Shown here piece after piece: positions 25,999 to 36,679 of a stretch of 64,000 bases of DNA. Each line of letters starts with the position of its first letter. The first letter of the stretch is position 1. The stretch spans positions 19,991,639 through 20,055,638 of the forward strand of contig NC_083653.1 of NCBI RefSeq assembly GCF_963576545.1, given 5' to 3'. The notes below the pieces were generated by a model, which was given only the letters and a program-made list of their open reading frames with translations, did no database searches and was not told the DNA's origin. The stretch comes from Limanda limanda. Lineage: Eukaryota; Chordata; Actinopteri; Pleuronectiformes; Pleuronectidae. Made by a program: the position numbers and the translations under genes.

Positions 25999-26112
25999 GA
26001 TGACCCTGTATTTGGAGAGGGTCGGGGCAGGGAAAGCCGATGGGAGCACAGCACCTGACGCTGGTTTAGATGTCAATGAAAGCACCTCTCCAACAGGAAG
26101 CCCAACTGAGAG
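25999..26112 (-). other. slc5a6: Likely 5' UTR part of slc5a6 copy B exon 1
   Basis: This matches the copy A leader. An acceptor-like TCCTCCAG precedes 26,112 on the minus strand. Unlike copy A, the reading frame upstream of the start ATG stays open here. I keep the same downstream ATG because it is shared by both copies and lies about 10 residues before the first membrane segment. Confidence 0.45.
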
Positions 26113-27359
26113 CTGGAGGAAGAACAACAAGGCGAGAAAGGCAAGTTAACTTCTCTCACTAACACCTGTGGGAAATGGCAGCTGTGACAGTGCATTGAGA
26201 GCAGTTCAGAAATACACCCAAGCAGCAGCTGCTGATTTTCATTTAATCACAAGAATTAACTTTATAACAATCACTGGATATAAAACAGCACAATAAGAGT
26301 CATATATCGTTTCCTTTTGGGATATTGACCAGAATTTTCCATGCTAACCGCTTTTGTTACCTAATAACCTCCTTGTTATGTTTTCCTCACCATTTGGTTT
26401 GTTTGTTCGTTATGCAAAGACAACATTTTGTGGAGGGTTGATGCATGACCCAAGGAAGGACCCATTAAATTCTAAAGAAATCCATATCATATAATAAGTG
26501 TTTCTCTTTCTTTAACATGGAAATTTAGGGAGGTATGCCCACTCTGACCATCCTTTTAGTTGTTCATATACCAGTTCTTATACGTCAATTAATCATTCAC
26601 CTTCTATTTAATTTTTCAAAAATGTTTTGAACGATTAAATTTGACCATTTATTACATATAAAATCAGAGACTTTACATATAAATTTACCTTTTGGCACAA
26701 TCAGCATCATAGTCATTTAATAAGATTATCACAGCCATGGCTGCTGCTTCCTACAAGCAGAGTAGACTACTGGGTGCATCTGATAACAACCTTGCACGTT
26801 TTCCTCTTTAAAGTGAATCATTGTTTAGTCAGACAAAACCTACAAAAAAGCCCAGAAAAGACAGAAAAGAATGTACCAACTTTAACCAAGAAAAATAGGT
26901 TGTGTTCAAAGGGGAGACTGTGTGTTACAGAATTACTGTGTGAAAGAGTAGATTTGCTTCTGTCTTGTACAAAAAAGTATATCTAATCTAAAACAGCTCT
27001 GATGTTGACACTTAAACAAAACTAGCTGGGAATATTTATCTTCTGATATATATATAAAAAAAGAAGATTATTTTCAAACACGAGCAAACAAAAAGTTTAA
27101 GTCTCTGTTATATTCATTTTAAATGTAAAATCAATTACAAAAAGTCCAAAATTACTACTACTGTCTCCTGAAGACAATCTTCCATTCATTCTCCCCAAAA
27201 AAGCTCTTTGAACTGCTAACTGCCATTTCTTGAGGTGTTTCAAAAACACAGATAAAAACCATTCCAATAACTAAAGCCATCAATTTAGCCTTAGCTAGAA
27301 TATAACAAAGAAGTCACAAACAAAATAGCAGTGGACTTAATGTACCTACTGGGATCAAG

Positions 27360-27383
27360 CTGCTGCTGCTGCTGCTGCTGCTG
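27360..27383. repeat. (CTG)8, unit B counterpart
   Basis: Eight CTG units in the same flanking context as the 23-unit tract of unit A. Confidence 0.97.
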
Positions 27384-27865
27384 GGACACACTGGCCACTG
27401 AGAGGTGAGTGCACTGGAGGGGGATGTCTTAGTCCAATCCCATCATGATCACTATGGAGGCAGAGGAGAAATTCAGCAAAACAACGCACCACAGCAAAAG
27501 AAAAACACAAGAGGAGCGACCTACCACAATATTTTTTACAATTCATTATCTGGAAAATCTTTACCTAAACAGCACTTTTATTGTCTTTGGGAAAGATACA
27601 ATCTCAACCAAACAAAACCCAATCCATCGTTATGTTTTTAAAGGAGACACACAACTCTATTGCTTCACAGATTTCACTTGGAGGATATATTTTGGTTATC
27701 AACAGGGAAGTTTCACTCCATGCTGTGCTAATCTGAGATTCCACAAAACCTAAAACCATCATCACAGCTTGATTATAGGAGTAAGAGCTCTCACATGGTT
27801 TCCAAAAGTGAGTATTATCCCAAACCAGCAAATACACTCTTCAATCTCAGGTGTTTTCATATTTG

Positions 27866-27866
27866 T

Positions 27867-27897
<31 letters not shown>
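27866..27897. repeat. (TG)n microsatellite
   Basis: TG run in unit B, replaced in unit A by the hexanucleotide array. Confidence 0.9.
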
Positions 27898-28235
27898 ACA
27901 ACTCATATTTTACATTTGCTGGAAGGTCAGGGCGACGAGACTCATGTGCTCACACGCAAGAACTAAATTCACATGGACAACTGTCGAGCAGTTCTTCAGA
28001 GAGAACCTTAAGCAGTCATGTTCATATATTGGCAGCTGTAAATGGCAGGGAAGGGCAACTGTTTCAAATGTCAAGGGGTCAAAGATCTCAGTCTCAGTCT
28101 AAGTCCAGTTAGAGAGCTCGTCTGTGGCCGTTAACCTTCGTCTCTGCACTAAAAACACAACACTTCATGGATTAGAGTGTGGGCCATCATGTGTGTTCAT
28201 CAACAGAAATGATCTTCACTGACTGCTTGTCTTGT

Positions 28236-30220
28236 TTGATACTTTGTACTTGTGTGATCAAGCAGTGGCCAACAGACAGGGCCCCATTAAATCCCATTCT
28301 TAATCATTATGTCTAATCTCTAATCCACCTGAATGTGACAGTTGGGAACAGAAACAACTACAAGTGGAACTGGTTCTATTCCAATGCAGCAGTTTACAGG
28401 GATTTTAAACACGAAGCTCTTCAACTTTTATCAGTCACTTTTCAGGGTCACAGTCATTCAATATAAATTTTAAAAAGCCATTCCTCCAACATTAGACTTG
28501 TGAAAAGCAGAATCTAACAGTACAGTGTCTGTTCTAAACCTGTCTGTTTGGAATTTCCTGTTCTTTATTCCTGTGTTAAAGCTCTGGAGCTACTTTAAAA
28601 AAATATTCCTTGTCATGAGTGACTCCTCCTCAAACAGTTCTACTATAAACTGTCACTTTTTACTTTTTGTGTGCAGCATGCTGTGAACAGAGCTTTTTAT
28701 CAACAGTCTATGGTGCAGAGGGAAGTAAGAAAACTTTCATCCTATATGGTTTATCAGCAATGTAGATTTTATAGTAAATGATTTTTATAAAATGGAACTG
28801 AATTTGCTTTATGTAGTTTATAAGTCTGATTATGAATGTATCACGAGATATACATTCCTCACGCAGACAGACAGAAAGACAGAGAGATGTTTGAGGTAAT
28901 AGTTGGTAGATAAATGAACCAGAAATCTGCTGTTCTTGCTATGCAGGTGCTTGTTTATTAAGGCTTCCAGGAGCTTGTACAGTGAGCAGCAACTTGGTCT
29001 GTTGTTTCACAGAAACCTTTGCTCCTGTTGAGAGATGGACTTTTGTTAGCAACCATTTGTTACACTGTTGTGCAGGGATAATGAAACTCCTACTGTGTTA
29101 AAATGCCATTCTACAATGGGTAGCATCAGTGTGAAAAACCTGACAGGTTACAAAGGGCCCTGGGATTAAAATCCTTCTCGTGCTTAAAACAAGAAGCCAA
29201 TGGCTTCACAGAGTGGGGCCTGTGGAAATTTACTCAAGTAAAGCTTCTTAAAGTGCCACACTGACGTGAGCTTGTGCAATTCAGAGAGATATTCTGCTCA
29301 TAATACGGTTCATAACTTATACTGTTAAATTTAATGAGTTGAAAAGTCTTACATACTGTAATGTTCAAAAAACTCATCACATTTCTCAAACTGTCCATTG
29401 AGGCAGATCCTCTTATGCACCTCTGAAACACTCCTATCTCTTTTAGGCCAGTAGCAGGGGTTGTATGTGTGACCGCAGTTGTCCGAGACCCAGAGTTTTT
29501 GCTGACTTTTTCTGACTGCCCCTGAATTCCTGAACAACTGATGTGAGAACACAGCACCAGATCCTCCACAGGATTTACCCCAAACAAGTGGGTGTGTTGA
29601 TGTTTCTAACGTGCAACAAATGCAAAAAATGAGAGAAATATACAGACCTCAACAAAGATGTCAAGAGAGCTTTTGGTGATAAGGACCGACACCGGTGTCA
29701 ATGTGGTGTGAACAAACACACCTGATCTCTGCAGCAGAATTTATATGTTACATCGTGCCTTTCTTGCCTGCTCTTCAACTGAATCCTCCACAGCATTTGT
29801 TGCTGTTGTGAACACATTTAACCAGAGATTCTCCTGCATTGTTCATGTGTGAAAGGAAACCTCTGGAGAAAGCAGCTCAGACACGATTCTCCGGAGTTCC
29901 TCCAGAGGTCATGTCTGAAAACGGCTTTATATACAGTCAGACTGGTTAGAAGTATTTTGTAAAGTTGTATTTCCTACAGAGTTTCTTCCTTTAAAGTTTT
30001 TAATCTTTTCCTAATCAATCATACTACAAGAAATCCCAGAGTGTGGTTGTATGTGTATCATATTAGGAAAAGTACTATAGTACATGAGGTGGTGCAAGTG
30101 CTTGTGCGTGTTAGCACTCGTAGCTGCAGATTTAAATGAAAACAAAGTTTCCAGCTTCACTTCCTCTGGTATAATGCTGCATTGTCTCTCAACCACTCAC
30201 TTTATATTTTCTATATCTGG
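28236..30220. other. Intergenic, no recognised gene
   Basis: AT-rich sequence with short accidental ORFs. About 29,660-29,950 belongs to a dispersed repeat family also seen at about 35,640-36,100, 39,430-39,860 and 53,560-54,170. Confidence 0.5.
29660..29950. repeat. Dispersed repeat family 1, copy 1
   Basis: Shares GACCGACACCGGTGTCAATG-like and TGTCTGAAAACGGC blocks with the copies near 35.9 kb and 53.9 kb. Strongly diverged. Confidence 0.5.
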
Positions 30221-30224
30221 TTCA

Positions 30225-30595
30225 GTGTGTAGTATTTAGGTGAAAGGGATATATTGGCAGAAATTGAAATTAATATAATCCTACTGATTATTTTTAATAG
30301 TGTGTTTCATCTAAATTGTACAAATTGATGTTTTCTTTACCCTAGAATGGGCCTTTTATATTTAAGTATTCTATATTTACATCTCAAGCGGGTGTTCTCT
30401 ACGGAGGCTGCCATGTTTTTAAGAGTAGCCCAGACTGGACAAACTAAACACCCTTTGAGTTTTTATGACAACTGAAGGCTACTTTAGGTTCTCTTTCATG
30501 TTTGAAAGGGGGGGCTGAGGTGAGGAGTATACGTCTGAAAAATGCAACGTCACCACTAGATGTCACAAAATTGTACAAACTGAACCTTTAAACAC
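30225..30595. repeat. Common percomorph interspersed repeat
   Basis: Contains CCTAGAATGGGCC, GAGGCTGCCATGTTTTT, AGCCCAGACTGGACAAACT and CACCACTAGATGTCAC, ending in AACTGAACCTTTAA. I recognise this combination from fish intergenic DNA. The class is uncertain. Confidence 0.6.
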
Positions 30596-31264
30596 AACCC
30601 TGCAGCTACTCCATCCTAAATATAGCGTACAGTTAATGGCTTGCTGCAATTACAACACTTACGATGGTTCAGCAAAAAGGAACGTGGTGCACAGAAAGCC
30701 AATCTGCTTCTGCACCAGTTGGCCAAGGCCTTTTTCACTTGATCGGTGTACTGCCAGTATGTGAATGGGCGACAACTCAACCAGCTGCTTGACAAGGGGT
30801 GCAGCATCATTCTACCTTTTAACCCCTGAGCACTCCAGTCAGAAAACTGAATACATCTGTCCATGCGCAGCAGTTCATTGTTAGACGTGGCTCTGTATGA
30901 ATGTTAGGTGGTGGCTGTGTCAGAATCATCAAACATCAAACAAGGAGGTCATTGCGGCCATGGTTGCCTGGCAACACAGGAACAGTGATTGTTTTTATCC
31001 CTGCACCCCTGCTTTGCGTGTGAATGGTAATAAATAGAAAAGCTGCTGTTTGATGGTGAGAGAGCAGGTGGAGCATGGGAAGGTCTGCAGCTGCATATGA
31101 CTGATGAATGAGGCTGGAGATCAAAAAAACAAAAAGCTAGATCAAATTAAATCACATTTCTTCATACTCAGATAACCAGAACAGAGGCTGCACTTGATGT
31201 ACTCAGAGTGAGCACTCAAACCAGATAAATACAACCAGATATCGTCCTCTGTCCTTGACTGCAA

Positions 31265-31400
31265 AACAGAGCCCGACCAATATACCGGTTGGTCAATGAT
31301 ATCGACCGATTTGATCCTTTTACAGACATATTAGCATTGTCATGTTTACCGGTATTCACAAATGAGCATCTTGTCCTTTCCAAATATCTTTCAAGTATTT
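31265..31400. repeat. Degenerate interspersed repeat
   Basis: GCCCGACCAATATACCGGTT and ATCGACCGATTT resemble a common fish repeat end. Only one end is clear. Confidence 0.45.
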
Positions 31401-31879
31401 CTTAACCACCCATTGTTAATAAATTAAAATAGCAGTTCTGTGAGGCTGTTATTGGCTTAACTGAGTGAAGAGCTATATGCATTTAGCAGGAATTATGTTT
31501 AAAATGTTCACAGTCTTAAATTAGCAAGTTTGGCATGTGAGCATGCTTTTTGGCATGTGAGCATGCTATTTGGTTCAGACCTGGTAATAACATCTGTTCA
31601 GAAATTTACAGCCCAGTATACCAGGTGTGAACAGGGCCTTGAATCACTCCACTAAATGTTGGAATATTAAAGTCTTGACGAAATTGTTTGACTGACCAAC
31701 ACTATCATCATTAGAAGAACAACACTAGCCTGGGTAAAACGTGGCTGAGTTAGTCCTGGATGGTTTTATAGACAGCTCAGGGAGGTGACTGCGTGAGGCT
31801 ATTTATTGGGGGCGGGGCTGTGAACCAGACATACTTTTGCCAAACCAGTCTTCCTCCTTGAAGCAGAGATTAAGATAAT

Positions 31880-31960
31880 AATAATAACAACTTTATTTGT
31901 ATAGCACTTATGTAAACAAGGTTACAAAGTGCTTCACACAAAAGTCCATGGCAAACTGAA
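31880..31960. repeat. Retroposon 3'-tail-like repeat
   Basis: AACTTTATTTGTATAGCACTT followed by CAAAGTGCTTCAC is typical of a widespread fish repeat tail. Confidence 0.5.
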
Positions 31961-32276
31961 GAAATCCATTGTAATACAACATATTCTGTTCAGTGTAATT
32001 TAAGAGCCAAATCGTAACATAATAAGGTCGAGACCTTAAGTTTGTAAACGCTCAACGGCTCATTTCAAACCTCCCAGCTACATTACTCTATTCATTCTTG
32101 ATTCTAATCGAATTGTCACGGGTAACAAGCAGCCCCCTTACATGCTTTATGATGGTGTGTGCGCTCAACTGAGAGGTTGAGTCATATATTTTCACCAAAT
32201 TTGAAATCAACCAACTAGTGAAACAATTATACAATCAATAATATCATTCTGCCAAGATGAGCGCAACACACAAAAG

Positions 32277-32958
32277 TAGGGATGCACCGATCCCATATTT
32301 GTATCGGTATCGGTACCGATATTGAAGACATTTCTAGATCGGGTATCGGTGACAATGGGCCGATCCATATCGGCTGATCTATTCAGTGTAATTCTATGCT
32401 GTGCGCTGTGAGTGACGTCATACGCAAGCAACACGCCGTGCGGAGCCGACAGTGTCCGGCGCCTCTCCCCCGGTTCCTGGTGCGAGCCGAGCCGTCTCCA
32501 CCAGGGCCGCGGTGCTCCCCGGAGCCGGGCTGCCGGCTGCTGGTGCTGCTGCCCCGGGACCGGGACCCGGAACTTTGCCCACTCCGCCCGCCGCCGCCGC
32601 GAGCTTCCCCCGGGCGGCTGTGAACCCCTGTCCGGGTCCCGGTCCCTCCGCCGGCCCGGTGCCGGACGGGTCCCGGTCCGGCTCCCTGTCCCGCTCCCGG
32701 TCCGGCTCCCGGTCCGGCTCCCGGTCCCTCCGCCGGCCCTGTGCCGGACGGGTCCCGGTCCGGATCACCCGCCCTGCTCAATTTGAACAGAACCGGCGGA
32801 GTTGCAAAGTTAGTGAACTTGCCCGCGGGTGACTTAGAACTGGTGCGGACCAGGGGAATCCGACTGTTTAATTAGTATCGGATCGGTATCGGCCGATACT
32901 AAACCTCAGATATCGGCATCGGTATCGGAGGTGAAAAAAGCGGATCGGTGCATCCCTA
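32277..32958. mobile_element. 682-bp hAT-type MITE with a GC-rich core
   Basis: Identical 17-bp terminal inverted repeats (TAGGGATGCACCGATCC) are bounded by an exact 8-bp target duplication, CACAAAAG, at 32,269-32,276 and 32,959-32,966. These are hAT hallmarks. The ends are AT/CG-mixed (TATCGGTATCGG repeats), while about 32,440-32,840 is extremely GC- and CpG-rich. No transposase. Confidence 0.92.
32640..32765. repeat. GC-rich minisatellite inside the hAT MITE
   Basis: Repeated TCCCGGTCCGGC-type units arranged as short tandem and higher-order repeats (GTGCCGGACGGGTCCCGGTC occurs twice). Confidence 0.85.
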
Positions 32959-33436
32959 CACAAAAGGCTGTGCAGAAAATATTATATACACAAACACATC
33001 CAATAACTAACAAACACATGTGTGCAACGAGCACATTTTACCACAGGCACTAAAGGTTTACTGTCTCTGAATCTGTGCACACACTGGCCTGAGGTCAGTG
33101 AAATAAAAGACCAAAAATCTTAGTAATCATTAAACTCCCAGCTGAACCATGACCTGCTTTGTGTAACCCACACCTTCATCGCAGACTGTGGTTGAGGAAA
33201 CAGTCGGTTTTCAGAAGCTCCAAAGATTAAAAAAAAGCCACAGATAAATGAAATATAAATACTTTGTCGAGAAATTCAGGAGGTTCCATTGAAGAGGGAC
33301 ACATTCTGTCAATCTTTTTCAAGACATGTTAACGCAGCACTGCATAATTGCAAAGAAGATTGATGGTTGAAGCAAGTGTGTAATCATTAGCCTGCAAGAT
33401 GTGACGGTTCCTCACAACAGATAACTGGGAGGTTAA

Positions 33437-33680
33437 ATGGTAAATGATTTGTATTCATATAGTGTATATCTTATCATCCCAAAATGCTTTACACTTAAAG
33501 CCACAGAACACATGTATGCTGCAGGCACCACAGACAAACAGCTGTCAGGGGCAATTTGAGGTTCAGTATCTTGCCCAAGGACATTTCGGCATGCGGACTG
33601 GAGGAGACAGGGATTGAACAATCTGTGAACGCCTTCTGAGCCACAACCAGTCACAGGATAAGGCGTCCCTCTCCTGGCGG
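33437..33680. repeat. Fish interspersed repeat, second copy
   Basis: Includes AATGCTTTACACT, GGGGCAATTTGAGG, CTTGCCCAAGGACATTTCGG and GGGATTGAAC, in the same order as the widespread fish repeat. Related to 12,088-12,249. Confidence 0.65.
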
Positions 33681-33969
33681 TGCCATACAATTTATACAAC
33701 TGTTCAAGGTTACTCTGGGGAGATGGAGTGAGTCTCAGTGAATTTGCCCAATGGATTGTTGGACCAAGGTCTTGATTCATGAATGTGAAAAAGCAGCCAA
33801 TCATGCCAGAGTTCAATGACACTAAATCAATGAATATAGGGACTTTTTCTACTCATGTTCCCTTCATGAGGTGTCAAGCAGCCATTTAACTAGATTGATG
33901 CAAACACGTTGTCATAAACAACTCTTGATCATCGATTTACAGCCGCAACACCAGCAACAAGGGTAGTAA

Positions 33970-34040
33970 CAATGATATCAGTGATGTGATATCATTGTCA
34001 CACAGATCTGAGGTTACAACAGGTTGATAGTAACCTGTTG
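33970..34040. repeat. Two adjacent perfect hairpins
   Basis: The first has stem CAATGATATCA with a 6-nt loop (33,970-33,997). The second has stem CAACAGGTT with a 6-nt loop (34,017-34,040). Function unknown. Confidence 0.7.
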
Positions 34041-34369
34041 ATTTGACACAGGGCAGAGGTGAGGATGTAGGATGATGCTCCATGTCTGTGCAAGGAGGTG
34101 ATGGAGAAGTAGAGCATCCTTTAGGGAGCATAGAAACTCTCCCAACAGGAAATAGGAGCGTCTCCAGACCTGCTGCCTGATTGGCCAATTAGTCCCCACG
34201 CGTTGCGTCAAGTCATTCATTTGAGCTGGCTAACGTGTTAGCTAGCTGCCTGTGCCCTGAACGTTACATGACATTACACAGTTATTACGCAGCAGGATAC
34301 AGCAACTGGAAGAGTCTAATGTCAAAAACACACACACACACACGCACACAAACACACGCGCACGCGGCC

Positions 34370-34700
34370 CTGTTGCCCAGCCACTCAGGAACTTTCTCTG
34401 CCACCGCGTGCACTACCGTGTGTGGGATGTCAGAGAGCCGGCGACGGCAGTCACGACCCCGGGGGTCTCCTCACGGGAACCGGGCCCGGTATTAGAGGTC
34501 AACCGAGTCCGAACACACACACTCACACACACACTCACCTCTGCTCGCTCCTCGCTGCTGAACGTGGAGCAGCGGCCGCTTCGTGTTCATTAGCTGCTGG
34601 CTCTGCCGCCGAAGCCCCGCCCCTTCTCCTTGACAGGAGATACGCTGCTGCCTTCGTGTGCTCCACGTAAACAAGACACTCACGCTCGCCAATGTGCGTC
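34370..34700 (-). promoter_or_regulatory. CpG-rich block, candidate slc5a6 promoter and non-coding first exon
   Basis: The sequence is rich in CpG and has a CCCCGCCCC GC box (34,615-34,623). On the minus strand it contains a strong splice donor, GCAGAG|GTGAGTGT, giving a putative exon ending at 34,539. The next downstream minus-strand gene is slc5a6 copy B, whose leader has an acceptor at 26,112. The link is inferred. A separate non-coding transcript is equally possible. Confidence 0.4.
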
Positions 34701-36679
34701 CTGTTGAAAATAGAGTTGTCCCCGTTTGAATGGTTTACCACGTACATGGACCGAGTTGATGTATATAACGTGTTTTTTTTAACCCTTTCATTATGTGAGG
34801 AGAGATACTAGATACTGAATGAGCTGAAGAGGAAAAAATTTGCCACTGGCCATACACTGACAGACACACACACACACACTGTTGATACTGCTTAACTTCA
34901 CATTTCCAGGTCGTAGTCATAATTACGACCCTTCCAGACAGCGCTGAAGGCCTCACGACACGTGCTCTGTTGGTCTGAATGTAATCATTGATTTGTGAGC
35001 ACCAGTATATTTATTTTAATTGGATCAATAGCTGTAAAGGGACCGGATGTGACATTTTCTCTGTAACACCAGTGTTTTTCTCAGTTTTTTCTGAAACACA
35101 TCAGCAGGAGGACCCACTCGACGTCATCACGACAGCAGCCCTGCTGCGCTGGCGACCATTAAATAGTCGTCATGGTGATTAATCATCACCATGGTTATGG
35201 ATGCTGATTGATTATATAGATGGTGACAGCATCCATCACATCACCCCACATACGCAGTTCGTCTGTCTCACCTGCTCCGTGTGTTTATCTTCACTGGAAT
35301 ATTCTCCGCTGCTCCATCTGACCACTCGAGTTCATCTTCTCCGACATCATCCATCCCTTCCTGTGCGCATTCATGGAGGCGCAGCCGTGTAGGTCACATC
35401 TCTCTCCTGCTTTTTCCGCCTGGAATGTGAATCAATAGTGACACCAGTGTGATGCTCAACTGTGAGTGCGTGTGTGGTGGGAGTATTGATTCTGATTTAA
35501 AGGATGGCCACCAAATATTGATTTAAGGTATTGATAAATACAAACTACTCATTGCATCATCACCTCACCTTGTGGATAAAGGTCTATAGCGCCCCCCACT
35601 GTGTGATAAATCTATGTACAGACATAGCCAATTTTTAGACATGCACCGAGCTATGGATAATCTCAGTTCCTGTCAGTGAGAACGCAAATGTCCAAGTAAG
35701 AGCCTGCAGACTTTCTTCTGTGTTTCTCCTGCCAGTGGCCAAGAATAAACACTTGATAACATCCAATTGAGCCCATGTGAGAACACTGCTGGTTATTGTT
35801 ATATTCACTGCGAGCGAGTGAACATGTCGGTGTGCTGATGATGTTTCTACCACGTAGAACGCAAAATTAAAAAAAGCATCTCAGGATGAAAAACAGATGC
35901 CATACATGTAGAAGACAGGACCGTATGATCATAAGGGCCGACGCTGGTGTTGATGTGCTGTAAGAAACACTTGACCTCCAGTGAAACCTAAACGTTACAT
36001 CCTGCCTCTGCAGTCTTCTGCTGCGTTGTTCATGCATAAAATTCCAACTTCGGAGTAAGACCAACCCAATTCTTTATTTTTCATATCTGAAAACTGCTTT
36101 ACTGTTGGTAGACAATGGTCTGCAGCACCCCCCCCCTGTGAAAAATACTGCAGATGTCATCGCAAAAGTATTGAATCGGTTTGGATTTTTTTTATTGTAA
36201 AAACAAGTGAATCAACAGTAAATCACCAGTTTATAGATCAATGATCGATGTTTAACAGACATTTACACCGTTCCACACTGAAATCAATTTCACGCAGTAA
36301 ATTGATAGGTTGTAGTTTCGGCTGGTGGCTCCTGTAAGTAGGACAACTCATACGGTTCAGTTCCTGTACTTGTAGCAAGTACAAATCCATCCCTCTGACC
36401 TGAAGAATGTGGTGTACTAATATTTTAATATACAATATTGTTACAATTTCACCAATGAACCTTGTCACTGTCAGGGGCACTATGTGAACATAGTGCTGAA
36501 CAACATCAACGTGGATATGCTAAAATAATCCACTTTCCTCACATCACCCCATGTCCAGAGAATGTAACCAGAGGGGCTCAGCCAAAGAGAAAAAAAATAT
36601 ATTTAGTCATCAATGAACTTTGCTCCTCTAGAAGTCCAGCATCCTTGCTGCTGGGTTTGCATCTTAGGGGCGTTTCTCC
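34701..36679. other. Intergenic, no recognised gene
   Basis: Holds (CA)n at about 34,865-34,880, a CATGGTGAT inverted repeat at about 35,172-35,194, and copy 2 of dispersed family 1. No supported exon. Confidence 0.5.
35640..36100. repeat. Dispersed repeat family 1, copy 2
   Basis: TTGAGCCCATGTGAGAACAC and GGGCCGACGCTGGTGTTGAT are shared with the 53.7-53.9 kb copy, and in reverse orientation with about 39.7 kb. Confidence 0.55.

Larger units (their letters stand above)
14375..28235. repeat. Tandem segmental duplication, unit B
   Basis: Direct-orientation copy of unit A carrying slc5a6 copy B. It is visibly similar throughout, with blocks of complete identity over hundreds of bases. Unit B-specific segments are 16,195-19,485 and a MITE within intron 2 (about 25,070-25,520). 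The left end of the unit is probably near 11,797, since 11,797-14,374 may match sequence left of the window. Confidence 0.9.

Noticed and set aside
32383..32832. Several overlapping ORFs of 75-132 codons on both strands
   Set aside because: They lie in the GC-rich, stop-poor core of a MITE. Composition (Gly/Pro/Arg repeats) is explained by the minisatellite.
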